Part shown: positions 9,038 through 17,656 of the stretch, one piece after another | Numbering within the stretch: position 1 is the first letter of the stretch | Layout: each line of letters starts with the position of its first letter | Assembly: GCF_052180275.1 (NCBI RefSeq) | Contig: NZ_CP197465.1 | Coordinates: 2,294,001 to 2,358,000, forward strand | Direction of reading: 5' to 3' | Length of the DNA: 64,000 nucleotides | From: Kumtagia sp052180275 | GTDB lineage: Bacteria > Pseudomonadota > Alphaproteobacteria > Rhizobiales > Rhizobiaceae | Notes under the pieces: model-generated | Told to the model about the DNA's origin: nothing | The model's input: the letters and a program-made list of their open reading frames with translations, nothing else | Database searches by the model: none | Position numbers and translations under genes: made by a program

Positions 9038-9159
9038 TCGATCAAATCCCGTTGGCTTTTTGAATTTTTTGCAGCCTAACGCTAATTCCTATTGCTAATC
9101 AATCCATTTTGCGTTTGAAATTTGATCAAATAAAAAATGACAACGTAAGGGGAAGTGCA
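9038..9159. promoter_or_regulatory. Divergent promoter region with TTGATCAA-type dyads
   Basis: This AT-rich 122-bp spacer separates two divergent operons of one catabolic system. It contains the perfect palindrome TTTGATCAAA (9121-9130) and a related half-conserved site TCGATCAAAT just beside the aminotransferase start. FadR-type GntR proteins often bind short interrupted palindromes, so these are candidate operators for the regulator at 6975-7703. A good ribosome site (AAGGGGAAG) precedes the start at 9160. Confidence 0.5.
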
Positions 9160-10215
9160 ATGAAGATGTATCTGCGAACTGTGTCCGCCACCGCGATCTG
9201 CGTTCTGATGTCGAGTTTTGCCGCGTCCGCGGCCGATCCCGTCACGGTGGTCGGCTGGGGCGGCACATGGGACAAGGCCTACAAGGACGGGGTCTGGGAC
9301 AAATACACCGAGCAGACCGGCGTTCCGATCGTCATGGAGGAGTGGGCCGGTGAGGTTGCCAAGGTTCGCGCGCAGGTGCAGGCCGGCAACATTACCTATG
9401 ACGTGGTCTCCGTCGAGGCGCCCGCCATGGAGGTCGGCTGCGCCGAAGGCCTGTTCGTTCCGCTGACACCGGAGATCACTGGCGATCCCGCAAACTACCT
9501 GCCCGGAACCCTGCACGAATGCGGCGTCGCGTCCGACACATGGGCGACCATCCTGACCTACAATACGGACGTGTTCAAAGGCGATGCCGGTCCGAAGAGC
9601 TGGGCCGATTTCTGGAACGTCGAGAAATTTCCCGGCAAGCGCGGCGTCTATGCGCAGGCCCAGTTCACGCTCGAGAACGCGCTGATGGCCGACGGCGTGA
9701 AGCGCGAGGACATGTACAAGGTGCTCGGCACGCCGGAAGGCGTCGACCGGGCCTTCGCCATGCTTGACAAGATCAAGCCGCACGCCGTCTGGTGGTCGAC
9801 GACGACGCAAGGCATCCAGAACCTCGACAGCGGCGAGGTGGCGATGAGCGACCAGTTCAACGCACGCATCACCAACGAGGCGGTCAACGAGAAGAAGCCG
9901 TACGCCATCGTGTGGGATGCCGGCTTTTTCTACGGCACCGACTACTGGGCGGTGGTGAAGGGCGCGCCGCACGAGAAGGGCGGACTGGATCTCCTCAAAT
10001 GGTTCTCCGTCCCTGAGAACCAGGCCGGTTTCTCCAAGCTCTACGCCTACGGCACCGGCCGCAAGGAGGCCGCGGCCCTGATTCCAGCCGACTGGCTCGC
10101 CAATTTGCCGACAGCGCCGGAGCACATCCAGTACGGCGCCGCTTATGACAACGACTTCTGGACCGAGAACAAGGAAGCGCTGGAAGAGCGCTTCAAGGCC
10201 TGGCTGGCGAAGTAA
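9160..10215 (+). CDS. Periplasmic binding protein of a polyamine-type ABC importer
   Basis: A 351-residue PotD/spermidine-putrescine-like binding protein. A signal peptide occupies about residues 1-24 (cleavage after AASAA). The mature part starts with VTVVGWGGTWDKAYKDG, typical of this cluster, and ends with the FWTENKEALEERFKAW helix. ATG 9160 is preferred over an in-frame upstream start because of the AAGGGGAAG site. It opens a four-gene operon with two permeases and an M20 amidohydrolase. The ligand may be a polyamine, a betaine or another cationic or amide compound. Confidence 0.9.
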   Translation: MKMYLRTVSATAICVLMSSFAASAADPVTVVGWGGTWDKAYKDGVWDKYTEQTGVPIVMEEWAGEVAKVRAQVQAGNITYDVVSVEAPAMEVGCAEGLFVPLTPEITGDPANYLPGTLHECGVASDTWATILTYNTDVFKGDAGPKSWADFWNVEKFPGKRGVYAQAQFTLENALMADGVKREDMYKVLGTPEGVDRAFAMLDKIKPHAVWWSTTTQGIQNLDSGEVAMSDQFNARITNEAVNEKKPYAIVWDAGFFYGTDYWAVVKGAPHEKGGLDLLKWFSVPENQAGFSKLYAYGTGRKEAAALIPADWLANLPTAPEHIQYGAAYDNDFWTENKEALEERFKAWLAK

Positions 10216-10222
10216 TTCGAGT

Positions 10223-11440
10223 ATGCGGGGAGCCTTTTGGGGTGGCGGGCGGCGACGGGGCGGAATGCTTGCCCTGTTGGCGCTGCCGCTCGTCCTGTTC
10301 GTGCTCGTCCTGTTCCTGTGGCCGGTGGCGCGCTTCCTCGCGCTATCGGTCGACAATTCCGATATCTCGAGCAATCTGCCCCGCACCGTCCAGGCCCTGT
10401 CGGGATGGACGCCGGAAGCCGGGCTGCCCGACGAGGCAGTCTTTGCCGCGCTGGTCGAGGATCTGGCGGACGCGCGGCGGGCCGGAAAGGAAGGCGTCCT
10501 CGCCCAGCTTGTGAACCAGCGCGTCGTCGGCAGCCGCTTCCTCATCATCAAGACGGCGAAGGACGCGACCGACAGGAAGCTCGACATGCGTCCGGTCCGC
10601 GAGGAGGTGCTTGCCCGGCAGGCCGGCTGGAACAAGATCGAGCTTTGGCGGGAAATCGCCCGGCAGAAGGGCGCCTTGACCGACTACTATCTGCTCGCCA
10701 GCCTCGACCTGACGCGCGGCGCCGACGGCGGTATCGAACCGGTTTCCGCGGACCGTGCCGTGTTCGTCGATGTGCTGCTGCGCACCATTTGGATCAGCGT
10801 GGTGGTGACCCTGATCTGCGCGGTGCTGGCGGTGCCGTTGGCGCAGGCGATCGTCAGCGCCCCGCCGGCATGGTCGCGGCCGATGTTCGCGCTGATTCTG
10901 TTTCCGCTGTGGACCTCGCTGCTGGTACGCACGGTGATCTGGATTATCGTGCTGCAGAAGAACGGCCCGGTGAATTCCACGCTGCTCGGTCTCGGCATCG
11001 TCGGCGAGCCGCTCAATCTCGTCTACACGCGCTTCTCGCTCTACCTAGCGATGGTGCAGGTGCTGCTGCCGATGATGGTTCTCTCCGTCGTCGCGGTCAT
11101 GCGGCGGGTGCCGGCGACCTATATGCGCGCCGCGCTGTCGCTCGGCGCGCCGTGGTTCACGGCGTGGCGACGCGTCCAGCTGCCACTGATCATGCCCGGC
11201 ATCTTTTCGGGCGGGGCCATCGTCTTCGTCTTCGCGCTCGGCTATTACATCACGCCGACGCTGGTCGGCGGGCCGACCGACCAGATGCTGTCCAGCTACA
11301 TCGCCTTCTACACCAACAACACGCTGAACTGGGGCATGGGCGCGGCGCTGTCGCTGCAACTCCTGCTGATCCTCGTGCTGTTCGCCTTCCTCTACTGGAC
11401 CGCCGGGGCGCTGTTCCGGCGTCGGGCGCGCCCGGCATGA
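10223..11440 (+). CDS. potB: ABC transporter permease, PotB type, with enlarged periplasmic segment
   Basis: About 405 residues, longer than the usual 280-310 because roughly 140 residues (about 40-185) lie between the first membrane helix (MLALLALPLVLFVLVLFLWP) and the second. The permease core follows, with the cytoplasmic EAA-type loop YMRAALSLGAPWFTAWRRVQLPLIMPGI that contacts the ATPase. The start at 10223 lacks a clear ribosome site; ATG 10265 behind GGGGCGGA is an alternative. It overlaps the next permease gene as ATGA. Confidence 0.88.
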   Translation: MRGAFWGGGRRRGGMLALLALPLVLFVLVLFLWPVARFLALSVDNSDISSNLPRTVQALSGWTPEAGLPDEAVFAALVEDLADARRAGKEGVLAQLVNQRVVGSRFLIIKTAKDATDRKLDMRPVREEVLARQAGWNKIELWREIARQKGALTDYYLLASLDLTRGADGGIEPVSADRAVFVDVLLRTIWISVVVTLICAVLAVPLAQAIVSAPPAWSRPMFALILFPLWTSLLVRTVIWIIVLQKNGPVNSTLLGLGIVGEPLNLVYTRFSLYLAMVQVLLPMMVLSVVAVMRRVPATYMRAALSLGAPWFTAWRRVQLPLIMPGIFSGGAIVFVFALGYYITPTLVGGPTDQMLSSYIAFYTNNTLNWGMGAALSLQLLLILVLFAFLYWTAGALFRRRARPA

Positions 11441-12246
11441 GCGCCGACCGCTTCCGCAAATGGGCGATGTACGCCTATGCGGCGGTGCTGCTGTCGTTCA
11501 TCATCGTGCCGCTGCTGATCGTGGTGCCGATGTCGCTGACCAGCAGCAATGCGCTCGCTTTCCCGACTCCCGGCTGGTCCCTGCGCTGGTATGCGGAGTT
11601 GTGGAACGACCAGCGCTGGCCGAACGCCTTGTGGAATTCGCTGGTGATCGGCATTTCCACCACCCTGCTGTCGTCGCTGCTCGGCATTCCGGCGGCGATC
11701 GGCCTCGCCTGGGGCGAGTTCCCCGGCAAGAAACTCATCTACGCGATCATCGCCGCGCCGCTGGTCGTGCCGGTGGTCATTGTCGGCGTGGCGGCCTTCT
11801 CGTTCTTCGCCACGCTGGGGCTCGTCGGCAACAAGCTCTCGATCATCCTGGTGCACACGGCCATGGCGGTCCCGGTGATGCTGACGGCGGTCATCGCCAG
11901 CCTTGCCACCTTCGACCGCACGCTGGTCCGAGCCGCGGCGTCGCTCGGCGCGGGAGCGATGCGCACCTTCTTCAAGGTAGTGCTGCCGCTGATCGCGCCG
12001 GGCGTCGTCACCGGCGCGATCATTGCCTTCATCATCTCCTTTGACGAGGTGGTGGTGGCGAGTTTCCTGTCGACCGGAGCCGAACGGACCTTGCCGCGGA
12101 TGATCTTTTCCGGCGTCCGAGAATCGATCAGCCCCGCCATCGCGGCGGTGGCCGTGCTGCTGATCGCCTTTTCCGCCATCCTGCTCGGGCTGATCGCCGT
12201 GCTGCAAAGCCGTTCCCTGAAACTCCGCGCAAAGGCCTCCGCATGA
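11437..12246 (+). CDS. potC: ABC transporter permease, PotC type
   Basis: A 269-residue inner-membrane protein with six predicted helices, starting AYAAVLLSFIIVPLLIVVPMS. The EAA loop TLVRAAASLGAGAMRTFFKVVLPLIAPGV is intact. It overlaps both neighbours by four bases (ATGA at each junction), so the two permeases and the amidohydrolase are translated together. With the binding protein upstream and the ATPase at 5881-6978 it completes one importer. Confidence 0.92.
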   Translation: MSADRFRKWAMYAYAAVLLSFIIVPLLIVVPMSLTSSNALAFPTPGWSLRWYAELWNDQRWPNALWNSLVIGISTTLLSSLLGIPAAIGLAWGEFPGKKLIYAIIAAPLVVPVVIVGVAAFSFFATLGLVGNKLSIILVHTAMAVPVMLTAVIASLATFDRTLVRAAASLGAGAMRTFFKVVLPLIAPGVVTGAIIAFIISFDEVVVASFLSTGAERTLPRMIFSGVRESISPAIAAVAVLLIAFSAILLGLIAVLQSRSLKLRAKASA

Positions 12247-13424
12247 AGCTCGTTCCGTCGGTCCAGCAGCTCGAAGGCGAGATGACGGCGTGGCGGCGGC
12301 ATCTCCATGCCAATCCCGAACTCGGCTTCGAGGAGGTGGAGACGGCGCGCTTCGTGGCCGAAAGATTGCGCTCTTGGGGCATCGAGACGGCGGAAGGCGT
12401 CGGCAGGACCGGCGTCGTCGGCACGCTGAAGGGCAGGCTCGGGCCGGGCGCAAGCATCGGCATCCGCGCCGACATGGACGCGCTGCCGATGACCGAGGCG
12501 CGGCCGCTGCCGCACGCTTCCCGCATTCCCGGCCGGATGCATGGCTGCGGCCATGACGGGCACACGTCGATGCTGCTCGGGGCCGCATCGGCGCTTGCGC
12601 GCTCGCCCGACTTCGCCGGCACCGTGCATTTCATCTTCCAGCCGGCCGAGGAGGGGCGGGGAGGGGCGCTCGCCATGCTTGAGGACGGCCTGTTCGGCCG
12701 CTTCCCCTGCGACGAGGTCTATGCCTTGCACAATTGCGAGCGGCCGCTTGGTGAGGTCGCGATTCATCGCGGCGCGGTGGCCGCGGCGGCGGACCGTTTC
12801 GAGATCGTCGTGCGCGGCCGTGGCGGACATGCGGCGACGCCGCATATGGCGAACGACCCGATTCCTATCGCGGCGCGCATTTTGCTGGCGATCGAGGGCC
12901 TGCCGGGCCGGCTGACCAACGTGCATTCGCCTGCAATCGTCACGGTCGGCAGTTTCCGGGCCGGCGAGGCGTTCAACACCATTCCCGACGTCGCGACGCT
13001 GACCGGTACGGTGCGTACCTTCGATCCCGATGCGCAGAAGGCCCTGGAGAGCGCCATCAGAAGGATCGCGGCAAGCGAAGCCGAGGCTTTTGGCGCCACC
13101 GTCGACATCCGCTACGAGTCGCCCTTCGCGCCGACGATCAACACGCGGGTGGAAGCAGAGGCGATGGCCGCCGTCGCCCGAGACGTGATGGGAGCCGGGC
13201 GAATTGTGCTCGATCCGCCGCCGGAAATGGGCTCGGAGGATTTCTGCTACATGCTCCAGCAGCGGCCCGGCTGCTATTTCCTGCTCGGCCAGGCCGACGA
13301 CGCGCATCAGGCGGTCGCCCACGACACCCACTACGATTTCAACGATGCGATTTTGCCAATCGGCGCAAGCCTTTGGGCAAGGCTGGTGGAACGCCGCCTC
13401 GCACCGGCCGCCGCGCCCCAATAG
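12243..13424 (+). CDS. M20-family amidohydrolase (hippurate hydrolase-like)
   Basis: A 393-residue cytoplasmic metallopeptidase-type amidohydrolase. Metal-binding and catalytic segments are present: RADMDALPM, GRMHGCGHDGHTSMLLG, FQPAEEGRGGA and near the C-terminus EMGSEDFCYMLQQRPGCYF. These are typical of the M20D group that cleaves N-acyl amino acids or similar amides. The start overlaps the permease stop as ATGA. It probably removes an acyl group from the imported compound before the aminotransferase and BKACE steps, an inference from context. Confidence 0.9.
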   Translation: MKLVPSVQQLEGEMTAWRRHLHANPELGFEEVETARFVAERLRSWGIETAEGVGRTGVVGTLKGRLGPGASIGIRADMDALPMTEARPLPHASRIPGRMHGCGHDGHTSMLLGAASALARSPDFAGTVHFIFQPAEEGRGGALAMLEDGLFGRFPCDEVYALHNCERPLGEVAIHRGAVAAAADRFEIVVRGRGGHAATPHMANDPIPIAARILLAIEGLPGRLTNVHSPAIVTVGSFRAGEAFNTIPDVATLTGTVRTFDPDAQKALESAIRRIAASEAEAFGATVDIRYESPFAPTINTRVEAEAMAAVARDVMGAGRIVLDPPPEMGSEDFCYMLQQRPGCYFLLGQADDAHQAVAHDTHYDFNDAILPIGASLWARLVERRLAPAAAPQ

Positions 13425-14117
13425 CCGCCGAAGGCTGTTCCCGAAGGCGCGTGAAGTCCGCAAAATGAAGTGATTTCAGATGGTTGCCATTTGACTTGAT
13501 CGAAACCCCCGCCACTGGCTTCACGCAGACGCATTTCGGGCCGGTCATAATGGGCTTTTTGACGCTTCGGGCTTCCCGGACGGGCTTTTCGCGTCGCCGA
13601 TATGAGGCGGATCCGATGGTTTCGGCCGTCGGCGCGAAGGGCGTTTCGAACGTCGAGATTGGTCGGCGCCGGGACGCCGCTTTTACTCCCTCCTCGTCCC
13701 CGATCGTATGGTCGATGGCCACCAGCGATCGTCCGGCATGCCGGCGACGAGGATAGCCGGGAGTGCCGGAGGCCGCGGGAAGCGACGTTCGGAGGCGGGA
13801 CCCCATAAATTCTGCTAATGTGGTATATTCCACGAATTCGTTGGAACATACACGTCCAATCGCGCAAAGAGAGCACCCGTCAATGAGGTTCGCGCAGACG
13901 GTGTGTTCCGCAATGCAAAGCCGATAGCCGGCGGCCTTCGTCCCGAAAGTATCCAAGCCCGATGTCGCGGCGACCCGGCGCCCGGATGCCGACGAGCCCG
14001 CATGACGGATCGGCAGCCGAACCGACGCGGCCGAAGCAAGGCCGATGCGGGCGGGGCCGCAACACTATGCGGTCCTTGAGCGGGACCAAGATCAACAAGC
14101 CATCTAGGAGGACTCGG
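13425..14117. other. Intergenic stretch without a supported gene
   Basis: About 690 bases between the M20 gene and the next plausible start. Several open frames cross it on both strands but none has family motifs, a convincing ribosome site or consistent codon use. A short AT-richer segment near 13805-13860 could hold a promoter for the downstream plus-strand genes. Confidence 0.4.
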
Positions 14118-14324
14118 ATGCGGACGAGAATTTTGACGGCCCTGGTCGCCGATGGATCGCGCGTTTCCTTCGCGCCCTCGGCACTGGATTTCCTCAAGCG
14201 GGGTTTTCGCCTTCGCGGCCGAGAGGACGGGGAAGGGGCAAGCGAGACGGCATGCCGGTCTTCAACGCCGTCGGACGGGCTGGAGGCATTCGATTTTCTG
14301 GGCGGCTGGAGGGGGCGCGACTGA
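14118..14324 (+). CDS. Possible small protein upstream of RTX gene
   Basis: A 68-codon frame whose ATG lies seven bases after a perfect AGGAGG. The product begins MRTRILTALVADGSRVSF and is not recognised. It has no signal peptide and no membrane segment. The strong ribosome site is the main support. The frame ends 112 bases before the RTX-type gene on the same strand, so the two could share a transcript. Confidence 0.4.
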   Translation: MRTRILTALVADGSRVSFAPSALDFLKRGFRLRGREDGEGASETACRSSTPSDGLEAFDFLGGWRGRD

Positions 14325-14436
14325 ACCGTCGCTATCCGCTCGCCTGAAGCGCAACGCACCCTGTCGCGGCGATACGCCGTGAAATTCATCGAAACGTTCC
14401 CGCCAGGCAGGCGCGGGCAGAACATGGGAGAGCTTC

Positions 14437-15963
14437 ATGCTCGTCAGTCAATTCGCCTCCGGCGTCTCCGCCGAATTCTCCCTGGTGCGCAATGGCGACC
14501 AGCTTACCGCTACGTTCCACTACGACCTGACCGGCTTCGGGGACGATGACGGCATCTTCCATTGGGACGGCGAGATCGGCGCGGAGATCGGTGCCGACAG
14601 CGATTATCTCCGCCAGACGGCCGACCGGCCGATGGATCTCGAACTGGTCACGACACTGGCTGCCGGCGTCGGCACGGCCGCAAGCTATTTCGTCAACGAC
14701 GCGATCGGCGGCGCGGCCTTCGACTTTCAGTTCAACATCGCGATCTTCGACGCCGCCGCGATTTTCCTCGGCACGTCCGGGGCCGACCTCGCCTTCGGCT
14801 CGACCTTCGCGGACGAGTTCCGCTCCGAGGGCACGGGAGACGTTTTCGAGGGCGGGGCGGGCAACGATCTTTATCGCATCTACAGCGCCGACACCAAATT
14901 GTTCGAGATCGCCGGAGGCGGCAGCGCCGACCGCGTCGCGGCGGGTGTCTCCTACGTGCTCGGCGCGGGTGTCGCCGTCGAGATGCTAACCACCAACGGC
15001 TCGACCGGCACGAATGCGATCGACCTGACCGGCAACGAACTGGCGCAGACGATCTACGGGAACGCCGGGGCCAATGTGCTCGGCGACGGCGGCGGGGCGG
15101 GCGACGTGCTGATCGGGCTCGGCGGCAACGACACCTACCGGATCGACAGCGCCGCAACGGCGATCCGGGAAGCCGCCGTCCAGGGCAATGGCGACATGGT
15201 GATGGCAAGCGTGAGCTACAGGCTTGCTGCCGATGTCGGCGTCGAGATCCTCGCCACCAGCGATCAGGACGGCACCGCGGACATCGACCTGACTGGCAAT
15301 ACACTACACCAGGATATCGTCGGCAATGCCGGCGACAACGTCCTGCGGGACGGCGGCGGCGCGGTCGATACGCTTCGCGGGCTTGGCGGCAACGACATCT
15401 ACCAGGTCTATGTTTCGGGCACGACGATCCTCGAGAACGCCGGCAACGGCTTCGACCGGGTGATGGCGGGCGTCGACTACGCGCTGGCGGCGGGCGTGCA
15501 TGTCGAAGTGCTGACCACCAACGGCGCTGCCGGCACGCTGGGCATCGACCTTGCCGGCAACGAACTCGCCCAGCAGATCGTCGGCAATTCGGGCTCCAAC
15601 ATCATTGCCGGGCGAGGCGGGCTGGACACGCTGTACGGCCTCGGCGGCGCCGATTTCTTCGCGTTTATCTCGCCGCTGGGCGCGGACAATGTCGACGTCA
15701 TCGCCGATTTCAGCCACGCCGACGACACCATCTACCTCGACTCGCCGATCTTCAGCGTGCTGCCGATCGGCGCCTTGCACGTCGATGCGTTCAAGGACAT
15801 CGCTATCGGCACCAAGGATTTGAACGACCGCATCATCTACAATTCGCAGACCGGCGCGCTCTATTATGACGCGGACGGCTCCGGCACGGCGTTCGGCAAT
15901 GTCCGGTTCGCGACGCTCATCGGTGCGCCCGACATCACCAATGCGGATTTCACGGTGATCTAA
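14437..15963 (+). CDS. RTX-type calcium-binding repeat protein
   Basis: A 508-residue acidic, cysteine-free protein. Residues about 139-404 contain three repeats of about 88 residues, each with a glycine-rich GGxGNDxYRI-like calcium motif (near 141, 230 and 318), a middle part ending in IDLTGNELAQ, and a GNAGxNVLxDGGG turn. The C-terminal part (ADNVDVIADFSHADDTIYLD onward) resembles the ends of proteins exported by type I secretion; no N-terminal signal peptide is present. The first 130 residues have no recognised domain. No secretion ABC/MFP genes are adjacent, so it would use a system encoded elsewhere. The start is supported by GGGAGAGC. Confidence 0.82.
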   Translation: MLVSQFASGVSAEFSLVRNGDQLTATFHYDLTGFGDDDGIFHWDGEIGAEIGADSDYLRQTADRPMDLELVTTLAAGVGTAASYFVNDAIGGAAFDFQFNIAIFDAAAIFLGTSGADLAFGSTFADEFRSEGTGDVFEGGAGNDLYRIYSADTKLFEIAGGGSADRVAAGVSYVLGAGVAVEMLTTNGSTGTNAIDLTGNELAQTIYGNAGANVLGDGGGAGDVLIGLGGNDTYRIDSAATAIREAAVQGNGDMVMASVSYRLAADVGVEILATSDQDGTADIDLTGNTLHQDIVGNAGDNVLRDGGGAVDTLRGLGGNDIYQVYVSGTTILENAGNGFDRVMAGVDYALAAGVHVEVLTTNGAAGTLGIDLAGNELAQQIVGNSGSNIIAGRGGLDTLYGLGGADFFAFISPLGADNVDVIADFSHADDTIYLDSPIFSVLPIGALHVDAFKDIAIGTKDLNDRIIYNSQTGALYYDADGSGTAFGNVRFATLIGAPDITNADFTVI

Positions 15964-16148
15964 CGCTGGGGATGTCATTAGCCCAAACGGGAAATAGCAT
16001 CAGAAGCCGCTACTCCCGACGGGCTTGCCGGAAACCGGAGCCTTTCGCTTCCGTTTCAGAGGCGGGCATGCGCCACGCCATGTCTTTTCTTATTGTTGGT
16101 TTGCCCGTCCCGGATCATGATGGTGTGGCATACAAGGGGGATTTGGGC

Positions 16149-16364
16149 ATGTGGATACGTCTTACCGCGACCGATGGGCATCCCATCAGCTTTAATTCGA
16201 AACACCTTGTCGTCCTGCGGGATCATGGCGGGCGGACACTGGTGACGCATTGCAACGGCGAGGTGCTTGTGGAGGAGAGCCAGACGGCGATCCTTGCGGC
16301 CCTGCGGCTGGGCAGCGGCTATCGCAGCACAGGCATGGGCGCCGGGGCGCCCGGCATGCAGTAG
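16149..16364 (+). CDS. Small FlbD-like protein
   Basis: A 71-residue protein beginning MWIRLTATDGHPISFNSKHL. The pattern of a short hydrophobic start, DG turn, N at the end of the second strand, then a TLVTHCNGEVLVEES strand pair and a short helix matches the small FlbD-type fold seen beside flagellar genes. No flagellar genes are nearby, so the role is open. Reading frame continues upstream but the N-terminal part has no conserved look and ATG 16149 follows GGGGGATTTGGG. A strong hairpin follows the stop. Confidence 0.5.
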   Translation: MWIRLTATDGHPISFNSKHLVVLRDHGGRTLVTHCNGEVLVEESQTAILAALRLGSGYRSTGMGAGAPGMQ

Positions 16365-16388
16365 GCACCCCCGGCGAGACCGGATACG

Positions 16389-16423
16389 GATGCATGCGGG
16401 CCGAGGGGCGACCCGCATGCATC
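16389..16423 (+). terminator. Strong 12-bp hairpin after small FlbD-like gene
   Basis: A perfect 12-bp inverted repeat (GATGCATGCGGG and its complement) with an 11-base loop starts 25 bases after the stop at 16364. It lacks a clear T run but is the only notable structure in the 16365-16708 gap between convergent genes, which otherwise shows nothing supported. Confidence 0.5.
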
Positions 16424-16708
16424 TGCCGACGGTATGCGATAGTTCCGAGGACAGGTTCGAAATTGCCCCGCGCCGGTATTCGCCGGCGGCAGATGAGTGC
16501 GTGCGGTCACGCCGTGCGGAAGCCGGAATTGCCAAGCCCGAGATCCGTTACGACGATGACGGCAGGAGTCCTGCCAACGCCTTGAGTATGCAGGCGTCGG
16601 GCGTTCCTTCAGGCCGGTCGTCTCGGCGCAGGGGCATCCCGCGCCGCTGCGATGGTGCCGGTCGACGTGGGCAGGGCGGGCAGGCTGCGCCTGTCCGCCC
16701 TTCCGCGG

Positions 16709-17539
16709 TCAGGCCTTGATAAAGGCCAGCAGGTCCGGGTTGATGATCTCGGGATGCGTCGTGCACATGCCGTGCGGAAACCCGTCGTAGGACTTCAGCG
16801 TTCCGTGCTTCAAAAGCTTGACCGACAGCGGCGCCGCATCGGCGTAGGGCACGATCTGGTCGTCGGTGCCGTGCATGACCAGAACCGGCACGTCGATCGT
16901 CTTCAGATCGTCGGTGAAGTCGGTCTCGGAGAACGCCTTGATGCAGTCGTAATGGGCTTTCGCACCGCCCATCATGCCCTGGCGCCACCAATTGTCGATG
17001 GTGCCTTGCGAGATCTTCGCACCGGGTCGGTTGAAGCCATAGAACGGGCCGGCGGGGACATCGACATAGAGCTGCGCGCGGTTGGCGGCGAGCGCGCTGC
17101 GGAAACCGTCGAACACCTCGATCGGCAACCCGCCGGGGTTCTTCTCCGACTTGACCATGATCGGCGGCACGGCGCTGATCAGCACCGCCTTGGCGACGCG
17201 GCCGGGCTTGGCGCGGGCGACATAATGCGCCACCTCGCCGCCGCCGGTGGAGTGGCCGGCATGGACCGCGTTCTTCAGGTCCAGGGCTTCGGCCAGTTCG
17301 GCGACGTCGGCGGCATAGGTGTCCATCTCGTTGCCGGTCGCGGTCTGGCTGGAGCGGCCGTGGCCGCGGCGGTCATGGGCGATGACGCGAAAACCCTTGT
17401 CCAGGAAATACAGCATCTGGTTGTCCCAGTCGTCGGCGCTGAGCGGCCAGCCGTGGTGGAAGACGATGGGCTGGGCGTCCTTGGAGCCCCAGTCCTTGTA
17501 GTAGATCTCGGTGCCATCCTTCGTGGTGATCGTGCTCAT
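16709..17539 (-). CDS. Alpha/beta hydrolase, non-heme chloroperoxidase type
   Basis: A 276-residue cofactor-free hydrolase. The nucleophile elbow AGHSTGGGEV (serine near residue 96), oxyanion loop HHGWPLSADDWD, acid aspartate in VMHGTDDQIVPY and catalytic histidine in DGFPHGMCTTHPE are all present. The family includes bromoperoxidases, arylesterases and perhydrolases; peracid formation is a side activity. It is divergent from a DJ-1/AraC regulator 117 bases away, which probably controls it. Confidence 0.9.
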   Translation of the reverse strand: MSTITTKDGTEIYYKDWGSKDAQPIVFHHGWPLSADDWDNQMLYFLDKGFRVIAHDRRGHGRSSQTATGNEMDTYAADVAELAEALDLKNAVHAGHSTGGGEVAHYVARAKPGRVAKAVLISAVPPIMVKSEKNPGGLPIEVFDGFRSALAANRAQLYVDVPAGPFYGFNRPGAKISQGTIDNWWRQGMMGGAKAHYDCIKAFSETDFTDDLKTIDVPVLVMHGTDDQIVPYADAAPLSVKLLKHGTLKSYDGFPHGMCTTHPEIINPDLLAFIKA

Positions 17540-17656
17540 GTCGCTTCTCCTTGCCTCTGCGAGACGGGCAGTCCGGTCTCGATATGGACGTTATAGGGTT
17601 TGGCGGGCATTGTGGCGCCTGGCGGAACCGACATTCAGCGAGGCAAAACTGACACA

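Noticed and set aside
10237..12246. An apparent 669-residue permease fusion
   Set aside because: The first 400 codons are an out-of-frame reading of the upstream permease; the real start is at 11437.
13331..13956. Several overlapping minus-strand frames after the M20 gene
   Set aside because: No ribosome sites, no family motifs, overlap with the M20 coding end and with each other.
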